Below are positions 23,528 through 34,722 of a stretch of 64,000 nt of DNA, piece after piece. The position numbers were made by a program, and so were the translations under genes. The stretch comes from Diadema setosum. Taxonomy: Eukaryota > Echinodermata > Echinoidea > Diadematoida > Diadematidae. Location: assembly GCA_033980235.1 (NCBI GenBank), contig CM067075.1:35536385-35600384 (forward strand). The letters are read 5' to 3'. Each line of letters opens with the position of its first letter. Position 1 is the stretch's first letter. The notes beneath the pieces were generated by a model. The model saw only the letters and a list, made by a program, of their open reading frames with translations, was not told where the DNA came from and made no database searches.

Positions 23528-24717
23528 AGAATGCATTTTAAAGTTACTTCATATCTTGTTCTCTTGTTTTCATGGATCAAAATATACATGTACATTGTAG
23601 GCCTACAGTTGTATCTACTTTGTACGGGTTCCTCATATTTTATAGAATTAGACAGCAAAAACAACTTTAGACAGCAAAATCACCTTAGCGAAGTAATGTG
23701 CACAACTATCTCTGAAAAAAAGGGGGAGGGATGTGCTGTGTATTGTGTGTGCTCTGTGAGCTACAATTGTATCAGTGCATTGTACAATGTTTTTTGTACA
23801 TCTATTTTTTAAACAGCTGTAAATTTATTTGCAGGTACTAAACAAGTACAACTACAACCATGACTAACTCTGAGTCCTATTTGCTTTCTCAATGCAGTCA
23901 TTGTGGGTATGATATATTGCTTTCATAATGACACATTATAATCAAATGGATACCTGAGGCTAAACCTTTTTTTTTTTTTTATTCTTTTATTTTTTCATTG
24001 TAAACGGAGGGTCCCCCTTCTTCAGTATTCAGGTCCATGTGATTACATTGCCAGAGCTGTAGGAGGTAAACCTTATCACACCTACATCTCATATCACAGA
24101 GTGTAGTGAACTTTGGACAGAGAAATCTGAGATCATTGATATGCAAATTACCACTGCCAAGGCTGAGCAGTTCTTAGCCCTTTTGCCATATGCTGGGGAT
24201 TTTCTCTTGTATACACTACATACTCCCTGAATTTTGTCAGTGAACACCCCCTCACACAAATACAATGAACATTGTACTCAGTGTTTTTTTTTTTTGTTGT
24301 TGTTGTTCTTGTGTGCAGAATCACATTCTGATGTGATGTCATGCTTCAGGCAGGCTCACAAGTGTGTGTAACTACAATGTGCTTCTTCTCTCATTTTTTT
24401 TTTCACAATAATTTCACACTATTTTTTGTTGTCATCATATGCACTGACAAACAAGGAAAATTGGAATGTACCACTCTGGGGTAGGTTATCATGGTCCTTC
24501 AAATGATATGCCATGAAGCACTGGTGCAGTTGACTGCACTTACATATTGTATACCAACAGGGAAAAAGAAACAATAACAACAACCAAACAAGTAGACCAC
24601 TCCTTGTGAAACATTTTTGTTCATATTGACAAATACCACACACAACATCTGTATGACGCACCCATGTATGCCAGTATTCAATTCATAATACCCAATGTTA
24701 GGAATAACTGTGGAGCC
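23528..24717. other. Intron 1 segment, no exon
   Basis: AT-rich, with T-runs near 23969 and 24285 and a GTT microsatellite near 24297. No gene or named repeat is supported. Confidence 0.5.
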
Positions 24718-24878
24718 TACTGTAAAAAAAGATATTTTCGCGGTATGAAATTTTCACGAGTTGCCTCTAAACATTCAATGCATATGGTATAGACAAGAAC
24801 TTTCGCGTGCGTTTTAATTCCACGAATCTTGGCTCTCGTGAAATTAAAATGCACGCGAACATTCCTCGTTTTACAGTA
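24718..24878. mobile_element. TACTGTAAAA-ended MITE, intact copy
   Basis: The left end is TACTGTAAAA and the right end TTTTACAGTA. Inside are sub-terminal inverted words such as TTTTAATTCCACGA and TCGTGAAATTAAAA around GCACGCGAA. The element is about 161 bp and non-coding. A degraded relative lies at 60677-60870. Confidence 0.75.
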
Positions 24879-27318
24879 TTCCTTTGGTTTTTCCATGATA
24901 CAGCTTGTATAATATGTAATGTGTGTGTTTCATGCAGTATCGAATATGTATACAACATAGACATACAATGCAGTCCTGTATCTTTTTTTAATGTAATCCA
25001 TCACAGTTTGTTTTTTGTTTTTTTCGGGAAGGGGGGGGGGGGAAGGTAAGGATGATTTACATGTATGTAGTACATGTGTGAGTACTGTATTTCACATATA
25101 AGTGATACAATTTATTCATCACAGATGCTGGTACCGTAATTTTCTTTATTTGAGGAGCAGTCAGGTGTTTTCAAAATTCAATCTCAGATTCTGCAGATTC
25201 AGATAATTAAACTGTTTGATTCAAGAGCACTCTACTACCAGGTACTTCTCGTGTATTGTGCAGTGTACGCCTACAGTATTGTACAACCGTGCTATATTAA
25301 ATTGTGAAACAGTGTGTTCAGTGGATACATACAGTAATTACACTGTATGTACATTTACTGTACATTGTAAATGATTGAAGTCAAATGATTACAAATAGAT
25401 ACGCTTTTTGACATCTAGACCAGTGACAAAAAGTTTACAGGGGATTTTATTTGCTATGTCACTTCTACATGTACATAAATGTGTATGTTACAGAATTGTA
25501 CATGTACGTGTGTACATTTAGGCCTACATTGTACACTGTACATCTACGAGTGTAGGGAAAGATGCCTCAAAGCATTCAAAGACACAGTGAAATTCTGAAA
25601 AGATAATGTCAGCATTCTGTGAGTTTGCCACACCAGAATCACAAGGTACAGTACAATTACTACATTGTGGACGCTGTGCAGATTGTAGCCAGGACATGAA
25701 TTAACTTTTCATGCCAAATGTCTCTTTTTTAAACAAATTTCGGTGAAAATTTGGTATTAAACATAAATTCATCTTCCAAAGGAAAAGCGATCACTTGTAT
25801 AGTGAACATTATACAACTGTACTCCTTCAAACTGTGTACAATGTACTGTACATAGCAGAAGGCTTTGTTTACAGTACAATGTGATTATGTTCAATCCTGA
25901 TAAGCACTCTGTACATTTGGTTTCTTAATTCTGAGCCTGAGTAGCCAAACAAATGTACAGTATGTACATGTAGGCCCTACAAATTTCCCCCAAAGTCTTT
26001 TATGTCACATCTTCCAGCATCATGGTACAATATTAAATTGTATACTGGATGTGGAGCTGCTGAAGTACGGATGGCTATACAGAGTTGTACCAAAGGATAG
26101 ATATTCGCATGACAGGCTGTAGTGTGTATCTTTACCAGTTTTGGGCAAGTGTGGATGGTGCACATGTAGCTAACCGCAAGGGTCTACCCCTCTTTTTCCA
26201 TTTCTTTTTATTTTTATTATTACAAAAGTCAAGTGTGTTACAGCTCCCTGCTTCAAAATGTGCCTTGTTTGGTATCAATGGGCTACTGGGTGTGTGTGTG
26301 AGTGTGTGTGACATATCTTCTCTTTGGGTGAAGAGAGGGAAACCAGTAAGGCCCATCAGCTGGTAAGGGAACACCCTCTGGGAATTGTTGGTGCCGACCT
26401 TTCCTGACCTTTGACCTGGCTGGGGTCATGCAGTTCCCATGCCCATAGTGGGATGCCTGGATAAAGCTGCAGTATAGAACTGTCAGCACACAGCCTCCCT
26501 AAACAGTAGTTTCACATCTTAGCTGCTCCTTTATGCATTCTATCTAGCTGTCTCTGCTATTAATTTTTTTTTCTCTCTTCTAAAAGCGCTTTTCTCTATA
26601 ATAACAAATCACACAAGTGAATTGTCAGTGTGTACTTCAACTTGTATAAGTACAATGTACAGGGGACATATTTATGTACATATAGGCCTACAGTATCGAG
26701 GTGAATCCAAAGTATTAGGCCTACCTGTTATACAGAACTGCTGTCTTCATCAAGATAAGCAAATAATAATAATAATATTGATACATTACATAGTATATAT
26801 GCGCTTAATACAGTGTTTCTAAGCGCAAAAGGGAAGATACAAAAGGAAACATGAAAAAACGAGAGATAACAGACAAGTCAAAACATAAGTAAGAGTAGCA
26901 TGACATAAATCAAGGGTGTACCAGTAAATAAACACATACAAAAATTAAGTTCTGTGATATTGGCTTGAATGGTACGAATGTAGGCCTACATGTATATGAT
27001 GTGAGTTTTAACCAATGAAGTAAGTTAAAACTTTATGAAGTCAAATTGTTTTGCTCTTTTGATACAGGAGGTAATGAGCTGATTAGTGGTGCTTTTGACA
27101 TTCTGTACATGTACCAAACACCTGTAATCCCGCTGCTGCAAACCGACTAGAACTCTAGCCTTTGCCCACTGAATTGTGCATTATTTTGTTGATCAGATAG
27201 GCCCTGCAAGTGAAATAATAAAGTTTTCTTTTTTTTAAATCCAAGATTTACAGGATGCACATGTATCTTCAAAAGCACACTTTGTAGAGATTTTAATATT
27301 TAATAAGAACAGATATTT
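24879..27318. other. Intron 1 segment, rich in GTAC/TACATGTA words
   Basis: No exon is seen. From about 25060 to 25990 the sequence is crowded with TGTACA, TACATGTA and CACTGTA words. At 26762-26835 an AAT microsatellite is followed by a stretch with paired GCGCTTA/TAAGCGC words, probably an old repeat fragment. An AC/GT-rich tract lies near 26287. Confidence 0.5.
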
Positions 27319-28190
27319 ATACCCCCGCCAAACGAAGTTTGAAGGGGGTATATAGGAATCAGCGGACGGTCGGGCGGTCGGTCGGGCGGTCGGGCGGTCG
27401 GTCCGTTGCAAATCTTGCGTCGCAAACTACTTCCTCAGTTTTCAACCGATTCCCATAAAACTTGGCACAGATGTGTGCCTTGGGTTGTAGATGTGCAAGA
27501 CATATTTTTTGACAATACCCAAAAGTACGTTGCCATGGTAACGGCATATTATGGGCAAAAATGGGTACAAGTCTTGCGTCGCGAACTCCTCCCACAGTTT
27601 TTGATCAATTTTTATGAAATTAGGTACAGATGTTCATCTGAATATGTTAATGTGCAAGACACATATTTCCGCAGTGGCAAAAAGTGCGTTGCCATGGTAA
27701 CGGCATGTTATTGGTAAAATATAGGGCAAAATGCTTCATGGCAAAACTGCTTCATCAGTGTTCTTCCAATTCTCATGGAATTCATATTGAATGTTTGTCT
27801 TAGGATATAGGTCAGCATGACACATTTCTTGACAGTGACAAAAAGTATGTTGCCATGGTAACAGCTCACATATTATGAGCCAAAATGATGGAAAATTTTG
27901 TGTTGCAAACTACTTCCTGAGCAGTTTTTGCCCAATTTCCATGAAACTTGGTACAGATGTGTGCCTTTGGTTGTAGATGTGCAAGACACATTTTTCGACA
28001 GTACCCGAAAGTACGTTGCCATGGTAACGGCATATTAATGGCAGAAGATCAAGGAAAGATCTTGCAGAATTAACTACTTCCTCAGTTTTTTGACCAAAGC
28101 TTATGAAATGTTGTTTTGACCAAAGCTTATGAAATGAAATGTTGTTTGGCGGGGGTATAACCAGTCGCTGTAGCGACATTTCTAGTTAAC
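27319..28190. mobile_element. Element with TACCCCCGCC ends and internal ~140-bp tandem units
   Basis: The left end reads TACCCCCGCCAAACGAAG and the right end GGCGGGGGTATAACC, an inverted pair. A GGTCGGGC-type minisatellite follows the left end (27362-27402). The body is then built of about five diverged units carrying ACTACTTCCTCAGTTTT, ATGAAACTTGGTACAGATG, GATGTGCAAGACACA and GTTGCCATGGTAACGGC. No transposase is found. The Arg/Pro/Thr-rich frame on the minus strand is the minisatellite. Confidence 0.85.
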
Positions 28191-28376
28191 GGTAAAAAGT
28201 AATTCATCCTTTAAAATTCTTAAACTTGATTTTAATTCCCACTCATTTCTCTTTGGCCAGAATATCATTACATGGTGAAAAGCAACTCCCAATGTAATAC
28301 AGGGTAGGCCTATTCATTTTTCTTAACTACCATGTTGACTTTGGGATTTCTGAACCTGTAAAATCAATCTTTATAC

Positions 28377-28767
28377 TACAGTTGAACCTCTCTTATCCGG
28401 CCTCCCTTTATCCGAATCTCTTTATTATACGGACGCAATCTCGCCGTGATTTTTTTTTTTTTAATAATTACGAGAGGAAAGGGGGATTCCCAACTCCTTG
28501 AGAACTCCTACACAAACACACATGGATTACATATTACTTCCAACATTAACATACACCTCTATTTTGGGGTCTGTTACTGAGTGTAACAATGAAAAGGTTG
28601 CAGTATACACATTACTACATGTGGTACTACAATGGGCTACATCAGTAGGACCTACATGTGTATATATATTTACATGTATAAAGCATTGAGTCTCTCGTAT
28701 CTGGCCAAATCCCTTATCCGGATGAGCCCCGGTCCCGATTTGTCCGGATACGAGAGGTTCAACTGTA
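28377..28767. mobile_element. Pogo/Tigger-like MITE with TA target duplication
   Basis: TA-CAGTTGAACCTCTC on the left and GAGAGGTTCAACTG-TA on the right form perfect terminal repeats, and TTATCCGG words are repeated inside both ends. The length is 391 bp including the TA pair. A CAGT start plus TA duplication is the hallmark of pogo/Tigger-type elements. No transposase frame is present. Confidence 0.85.
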
Positions 28768-31700
28768 TATGTTAGGAAGAGGACTTGCCTTGTGCCAAAC
28801 TGTGATGTCTTCTTGTAATTTATGTAGAGCAAATGTCCTATAAAGTCAAGTCTTGCCAAGCTTGCATTATATGTACACTGTACAAGTAAGATACCAGCCT
28901 GTGAAGAACTCAGTTTAATAATGGAAATAGTGTTTAATGTGCTCTGTTATAAATAGTTATTAGGCACTTTTTGATTTGCACGTTGAGCCAGGCGTCTCCG
29001 TACATGTAGGTCGATGCAATTTTCACGAACTGTGCATGCGCGAGTGTCAGCCCTCGGCTCATCACCCAAATTTCGAACGCGTTAACCCCAGTTATCACCG
29101 TCCACCCAATTCACTCGCGCCGCACTCAACCCACCTTATCTATGACGTCACACTCCTCTCTCGATAGACGAAAATCGTGCGAAAGAGCACGATGACTCTC
29201 TGGAAATCTGTGCTTACATTGTAGTTCACCTGTTTTCCTTTTTCTTTCGAGAGAATATTGATATTCTAATTACATGAAAGCTTATGATCTTCATACGTCA
29301 CAGCAGCAGCGCTGACATACAAATTGCAGCCTCTGGTACCTACTTTATTTGCCCGCTTTCACTGTTTCGCACTTTGAAACTGCATAATGTAGTCCCACAC
29401 ATGCATTTACACGTAATGCTGTACGCAATCACATCTCGTGCTTGGCCTAGTGCAGTGCATTTACCTTGTAGTCTCATGTTTTAAAATCCACATAATTCAT
29501 CCCAGGATACTTATTCGGCATCTAGTCAAAGACAAAATAAATATTACAAGTACAGAAACAAGTCACAAATTACGCATAGAGTATGCACCCAAGGCACAGG
29601 TTGCCTCCTGCACACTCCACGAGACGTGATGCCCAAAATCGAAATGTGTTTTAGCAGTGGGTCAACGTACAGACGTGACGCCTTGACGTACGCTTGCGCT
29701 TGGCATCACATCCCTCTCGTTCACCCAATCAAAAACTCCCTATTGTATAGGGACAGTGCACACCGGACACTGTAATGAGCAAGTTGGTCTGGGTTATTAT
29801 ACAAAATTGTACATCTAGACTTCACTTGATACTTATTTTTGAACTTTGTGCATTGAAAGAGTAATGCATTAATGTTTTTAACCTGTTGTACACCTATTTG
29901 GAATGCATAGGTGTGACATTTACCATTGAGAATCATTGTTTGAATGGCAGTATCATGTAGAACACATTATACATTGTACAAGTGATGTGCCAGTACTTGT
30001 ATTGGCGTATAGATGTTGGCATGCTGTTATCTATAAAATGCAAGTGAGTGTTCATGTCCTTGTCAAATGTACTTTTTGGATTCAGCTTTCCCCTTGGAAA
30101 CGCAGTACAATGTTCAATCCATCTTGTATGATACAGCTTTACTTCAATCCGTCATACCATATAATGATATTGTACAGACTGTTGAAGGCTACAGACATTT
30201 ATATATTGCACACAAAGTACACCTGTATACAGTAGTAGTAGTAGTTTGTCTGCTGCTAATTCTATCTGATATGTGGAGGAGACTGGACCTAATAATTCTG
30301 ACTCACCTGATCACTGCAGTGTAAACCTCAATCACAACAGCTGGTGTAGTAAATCATCAATGGGATAAGTATGGACTGGAATGTATGGAATTCTGCATAG
30401 CCCTATAATTCAGCCTTCGCTGATAGTGATACTCAGGCACACTGTACTTGTAGCCAATGCTATGTGTACCTTACCAAAAGTTAGTACATGTAATATGAAG
30501 CTAACTACAAAAATGTAGCTCCATGGTTAATAGTACAGTCTGGTCAATTTGGAAATAGGAGTTTGAAACTGCTTCACTATTGTTCCCTGTTATATGCATA
30601 CAGTGTATGTGTCATCTGGCAAAGGGAGGAATAAAAGAATTATGGTTGCCCACATAATTACATAAAGTAACTTGCTATGGTTATTCGTAAAGCAAGGAAT
30701 GACAAATATTGATCATACATTTTGTAGCATGCGCAGAAGACATGATGAACAGTTTAGACTGCGATTTCTGTAAAGTTGTCACCAGAATATTCCATTCATT
30801 CTACATACAGTGTTTGCATGGTCTATAGCGTGTGGTTATTTGTCATTTTGTTTATTGTAAATTACAGGGAGTTTCGTTAAAAAAAAAACAGTCCCCACTG
30901 TGGCAAGTGTATTTTTCTTGGGACAACAAATTATTTTCACCTTCAGTAGGGTAGCACATGAGTGTATGTACCACATTAAACCTCTCATTTCCGAAGAGCA
31001 GTTTAGATTTTGGTGAGTGTGTGCAGGTTGTGTCTTCAATCTGGAGCTGAGCTTGCATGGTACAATACACTGTATGTGTACATGTACATGTATGTGTAGT
31101 GATCCTCCTTTTCAGTGTCTTCAACTTCATTAAAGTTTGCAGTAAGTTGACAGTCGGTGACCAGAGTACAAATTATGTATGTGTATTTAATCATGCATCA
31201 AAGCTCAACTCAAGCTTTCAGGTACAGATACATGATCAGCAGTAACAGGTGGGGTATGTACAATGTATTCTTGAGCTTCCCTTTTGTGTAGCAGCATCTT
31301 ACAGATATAGGCCTACATTGTATCAGTTTCCCTAGCTCCCATGCATGTAAGATTCTGCATAATGTGTGAAGAAAGATACACCCTAAAAGGCAAGTTACTT
31401 TGAATTAAAGTATAGAAACAAGTGAGGCAGAGTAATAGAATGTAAGTTGGCTCAAATCACATGTAAGGGTATCTACATGATTATGCCATTTTGAGTGATG
31501 AAAAGTGAACAATATTCATCGAAGGAATTTCCGATAGAGTTGTCTTAAATAGCCAGGCAGTTGCATTATTGGTTGCCAAACATTGGTCATAAAGTACCAG
31601 TATGCATGAGGCTTTCTTTTTATTTTGCTAATTTCCTTTCTTCGTAAGAAAAGAAAGAAGGAAAAACGATCTTCTTAAGATATCATTGGCATTGATTTTT

Positions 31701-31866
31701 CTTTAATAATTGTAGCTATTTTTAGAAAAAAAGAGTATCTTTCATACAGTATTGTCAAATGTTTGGGAGTATAATACATGCACATAACATTTGTGCAATA
31801 AATGGTACATAATATAATGCAAGAAAATCATGGTCATGTAGCCAAGATGGCTGATTCAAAGGGGCT
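28768..31866. other. Intron 1 segment, no exon
   Basis: A GC- and CpG-richer island spans about 28980-29180 (GCATGCGCGAG, ACGCGTTAACC), with another patch near 29640-29720 (GTACAGACGTGACG). The remainder is AT-rich with many TACATGTA words and a GTA microsatellite near 30229. No gene is supported. Confidence 0.5.
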
Positions 31867-32360
31867 TTTAAGGGAACCCAAACCCAAAGAGCAATGTGGA
31901 TTGAGTGAAAGCAGCAACATTAGTAGAACACATCAGTGAAAGTTTGAGGAAAATCGGACAATATAAAGAAAATATTTTAGAGAAAATTCCACAAACATTC
32001 ATTTTTCATGAAAATTACAAATTCCATCAATTTGATACTGACATACATCGTACATGTATGTTAAGGGTAGAAATTATTCCCCCTATTTTCTGAAAGCGGC
32101 TAGTCAAGTGCTCTTTCATCATGCTAGAAAAGAGAATTTTTGTGGAATTTTTTTCATATTTTCTTTATATTGTCCACTCATACGTCATTCAAACCTCTAG
32201 TAGTCTCTTAATCCAGCGGTTCCAACACCAAAACTTCAAAAATTCATAACTTTTACATCGATTGTCTGATTTTCCTCAAACTTTCACTGATGTGTTCTAC
32301 TAATGTTGAGCACTGCTTTCACTCAATCCACATTGCTCTTTGGGTTTGACTTCCCTTTAA
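31867..32360. mobile_element. Family B element, complete reference copy
   Basis: This is the cleanest copy. Left end: TTTAAGGGAACCCAAACCCA, then AGAGCAATGTGGATTGAG. Right end: the inverse CTCAATCCACATTGCTCT, then GGGTTTGACTTCCCTTTAA. The inverted repeats are at least 110 bp long. The interior (about 270 bp) has no coding capacity. Confidence 0.9.
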
Positions 32361-33692
32361 GACTGTATTAGAAGATTCAACAACTCTTCTGCTCATTAAA
32401 AAAAAAAATCCAGTTTCTCTGTGTTTTCCCAATTTGTGCCTTATTTTATCACTTCCTTTATAAACTGTGTTGGCCAATGCAAAACCTTCTTTTTCCCATT
32501 TGTTGATTTTCCTTGTGGAGACAGGACTGTACAGTAGTTTTACTGATAATGCTGTCTACAATATATCTTGTGCCCATCAAAAGAATCTTCAAGAAAGGAC
32601 TTGGAATTGTATCTGTTTCAAGGGAAAGTTGTGTGCATGTGTATGTCAGCTCTTGGATCTTCTTGTTGATTTATAGGATCAGTGTTCTTAAGTATAAATT
32701 TCTAATTCCATTTTGTTATTTGTTGCAAAATCATTCAATAATAGAAGGTGAAAAACAGTCACAAGGAAGAAAAATGAGAATGATATTGTTTGCCCAGTGT
32801 GGCAGATGTCCTTACTCCAATCAACCTTATAGCACAGTAGAGATGCCCTTGGAAAGGCATAACATGCACATATTGTTCAATGTTGCTCTCACCAGATTTT
32901 TTTTTTTTTTTTCAAAATGAAGGCCATAATCCTTTAAGCATTGATTTCATGAACAGAATTTGTCTGTACCATGCCTAAACCTTGTCCACTCCCTGCCAAA
33001 AAGAGTACAATGCTTTTTATTTGTGTGTTTGGATATTTTCTGGTTTGCACACATGTGTACAATTGTACAAGTGTAATTCTAGCATTATGCAGAACAGTCC
33101 ATAAAAGTGTATACTTTACTTTTGGTACAAGGTGTACATCTACTTCCCAATATGATGCATTAATGGCTGGGCAATAATTTTATATGTTCTAATAAGGAAA
33201 ACGGTACTTGGTGAAAATTCTGTGCACATGATTGTTCTCATTGTGTGTGGGTTGGCTCTGTGTCTTGAACTGCACCGTACACACTGCAAATTTCCATGCA
33301 AGTATGAAAGGCGAAAAATTATCAGCTTCAGTTGTTTGGTCGTTCTTGCATGTCATCCACCCTATAGTATCCTTGATATGTCTAATCTGGTCATGCTGCA
33401 TTTCTCCTAAACCCACAGTTATTTGAGTTGCGTATTCAGTTGTAGTGTACATTGCATTGCTTGCCGTTACTGGCCTACAGTCAAAACTGATTCAACAGAG
33501 GAAGAACTTGCCAAGCTACAAATAGAATGTCACATATCTATCAAGACATTGGTCTGAGAATGATCCAGAGGCCAGAGTATTGTTGGCATTCTAGATGCAA
33601 AATTTCCCAGGCATCATTGTCTTTTTGTTTTTACTGAGGCCAAAGTTGTAGTAAGATTATGATGTCATGATTTCAACACCTTTGCCAGGTTC
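32361..33692. other. Intron 1 segment, no exon
   Basis: No exon or recognised repeat apart from a T-run near 32898. Several overlapping short frames (32513-32920, 33189-33452) show no family resemblance. Confidence 0.5.
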
Positions 33693-34722
33693 TTAAAGGT
33701 CAAGTTCACATTCATAGATGTGGATTGAGTGAATGCGGCAATATTAGTAGAGCACATCAGTGAGAGTTTGAGGAAAATTGGACAATCCGTTCAAAGGTTA
33801 TGAATTTTTTGAAGTACTTGTATATTATGTGCGCAGTCACTGCTTGATGAGAAGACTAAACAGTGTATAGATGATGACTGGCGGGGGAGGGAACATACCA
33901 AATGTTCCACCCGAAGGGTTTGAGATGCTATTGAGGGAGGTTGTAAGTCCCGAGACGAAGTCGAGGGACCTATAGCCTCCCGAAATAGCATTTCAAACCC
34001 TGAGGGCGGAACGTTTGGTACATGTTCCCGACAACAAAAGTTAGTCAAACACGTCAAATCAAAGATCTTGCGATCTTTGGTCAAATACGTCAATGTCAAC
34101 CACCAGCAGCACAACGCAATCGCTTGCTCGCTCGGCAGAGCCAAATGCATGCACTGTGCGCGCGCAGTCCTAGGCCTTCTGTCATTTGTTACGTGAAAAT
34201 GTTTTCCCATGGGAGAACATTACAAGAATGTTCGCCCATGGGCGAACATAACGAATGTACCTCCATCACGTGACTGTGTTTAGCCAATCACTAACCGGTA
34301 TTTGACTAACCCATTTGATTTTGTATGATGTCACATGCGTAGAACTATATGAGGAAAATATAAAGAGTTCTTATTTTTTTTTTAAGTGCACATTTCCTTG
34401 TCACTGACATATGTTAAGGGTAATATTATTCCCCCTGCCTTCTGAAAGAGGGAAGTCAAGTGTTCTTTTATCAAGCGAGAAAAGTGAAAAATATGTTGAA
34501 TTTTCTCTTTTTCCCCATTATATCGTTCTACACATGTATGTGATTACATCACAAAATGTAGTAGTCTTCTCATCCAGCAGTGACTGAGCACAAACTTCAA
34601 AGGGTTATTCATAACTTTTGAACGGATTCATTGTGATTTGCCTCACACTCTCACTGATGCATTCATCTAATATTGCTGCATTCACTCAATCCATATGTCT
34701 ATGAAGTTGAACTTGTCCTTCA
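33693..34722. mobile_element. Family B element carrying a nested insertion
   Basis: The left part (33693 to about 33876) has GATGTGGATTGAGTGAATG and GTGAGAGTTTGAGG. The right part (about 34315-34722) resumes with TATGATGTCACATGCGTAGA and ends CTCAATCCATATG...ACTTGTCCTT. The two halves are continuous in other copies, so about 440 bp in between was inserted later. Confidence 0.85.
33877..34314. mobile_element. Foldback element nested in the family B copy
   Basis: Self-complementary arms are seen: GGGAACATACCAAATGTTCC against GGAACGTTTGGTACATGTTC, and GGGTTTGAGATGCTATT against AATAGCATTTCAAACCC. They surround a centre rich in CCCGAGACGAAGTCGAGGG. The 3' portion has the palindromes CCCATGGGAGAACATT and TTCGCCCATGGGCGAA. 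The exact borders are uncertain by about 10 bp. The minus-strand open frame across this region (33791-34210) is an artefact. Confidence 0.7.

Noticed and set aside
27359..27595. Arg/Pro/Thr repeat peptide on -
   Set aside because: It is a translation of the GGTCGGGC minisatellite inside the element at 27319-28190.
33791..34210. 139-codon open frame on -
   Set aside because: It spans the junction of family B and the nested foldback element, so it is an artefact of the insertion.
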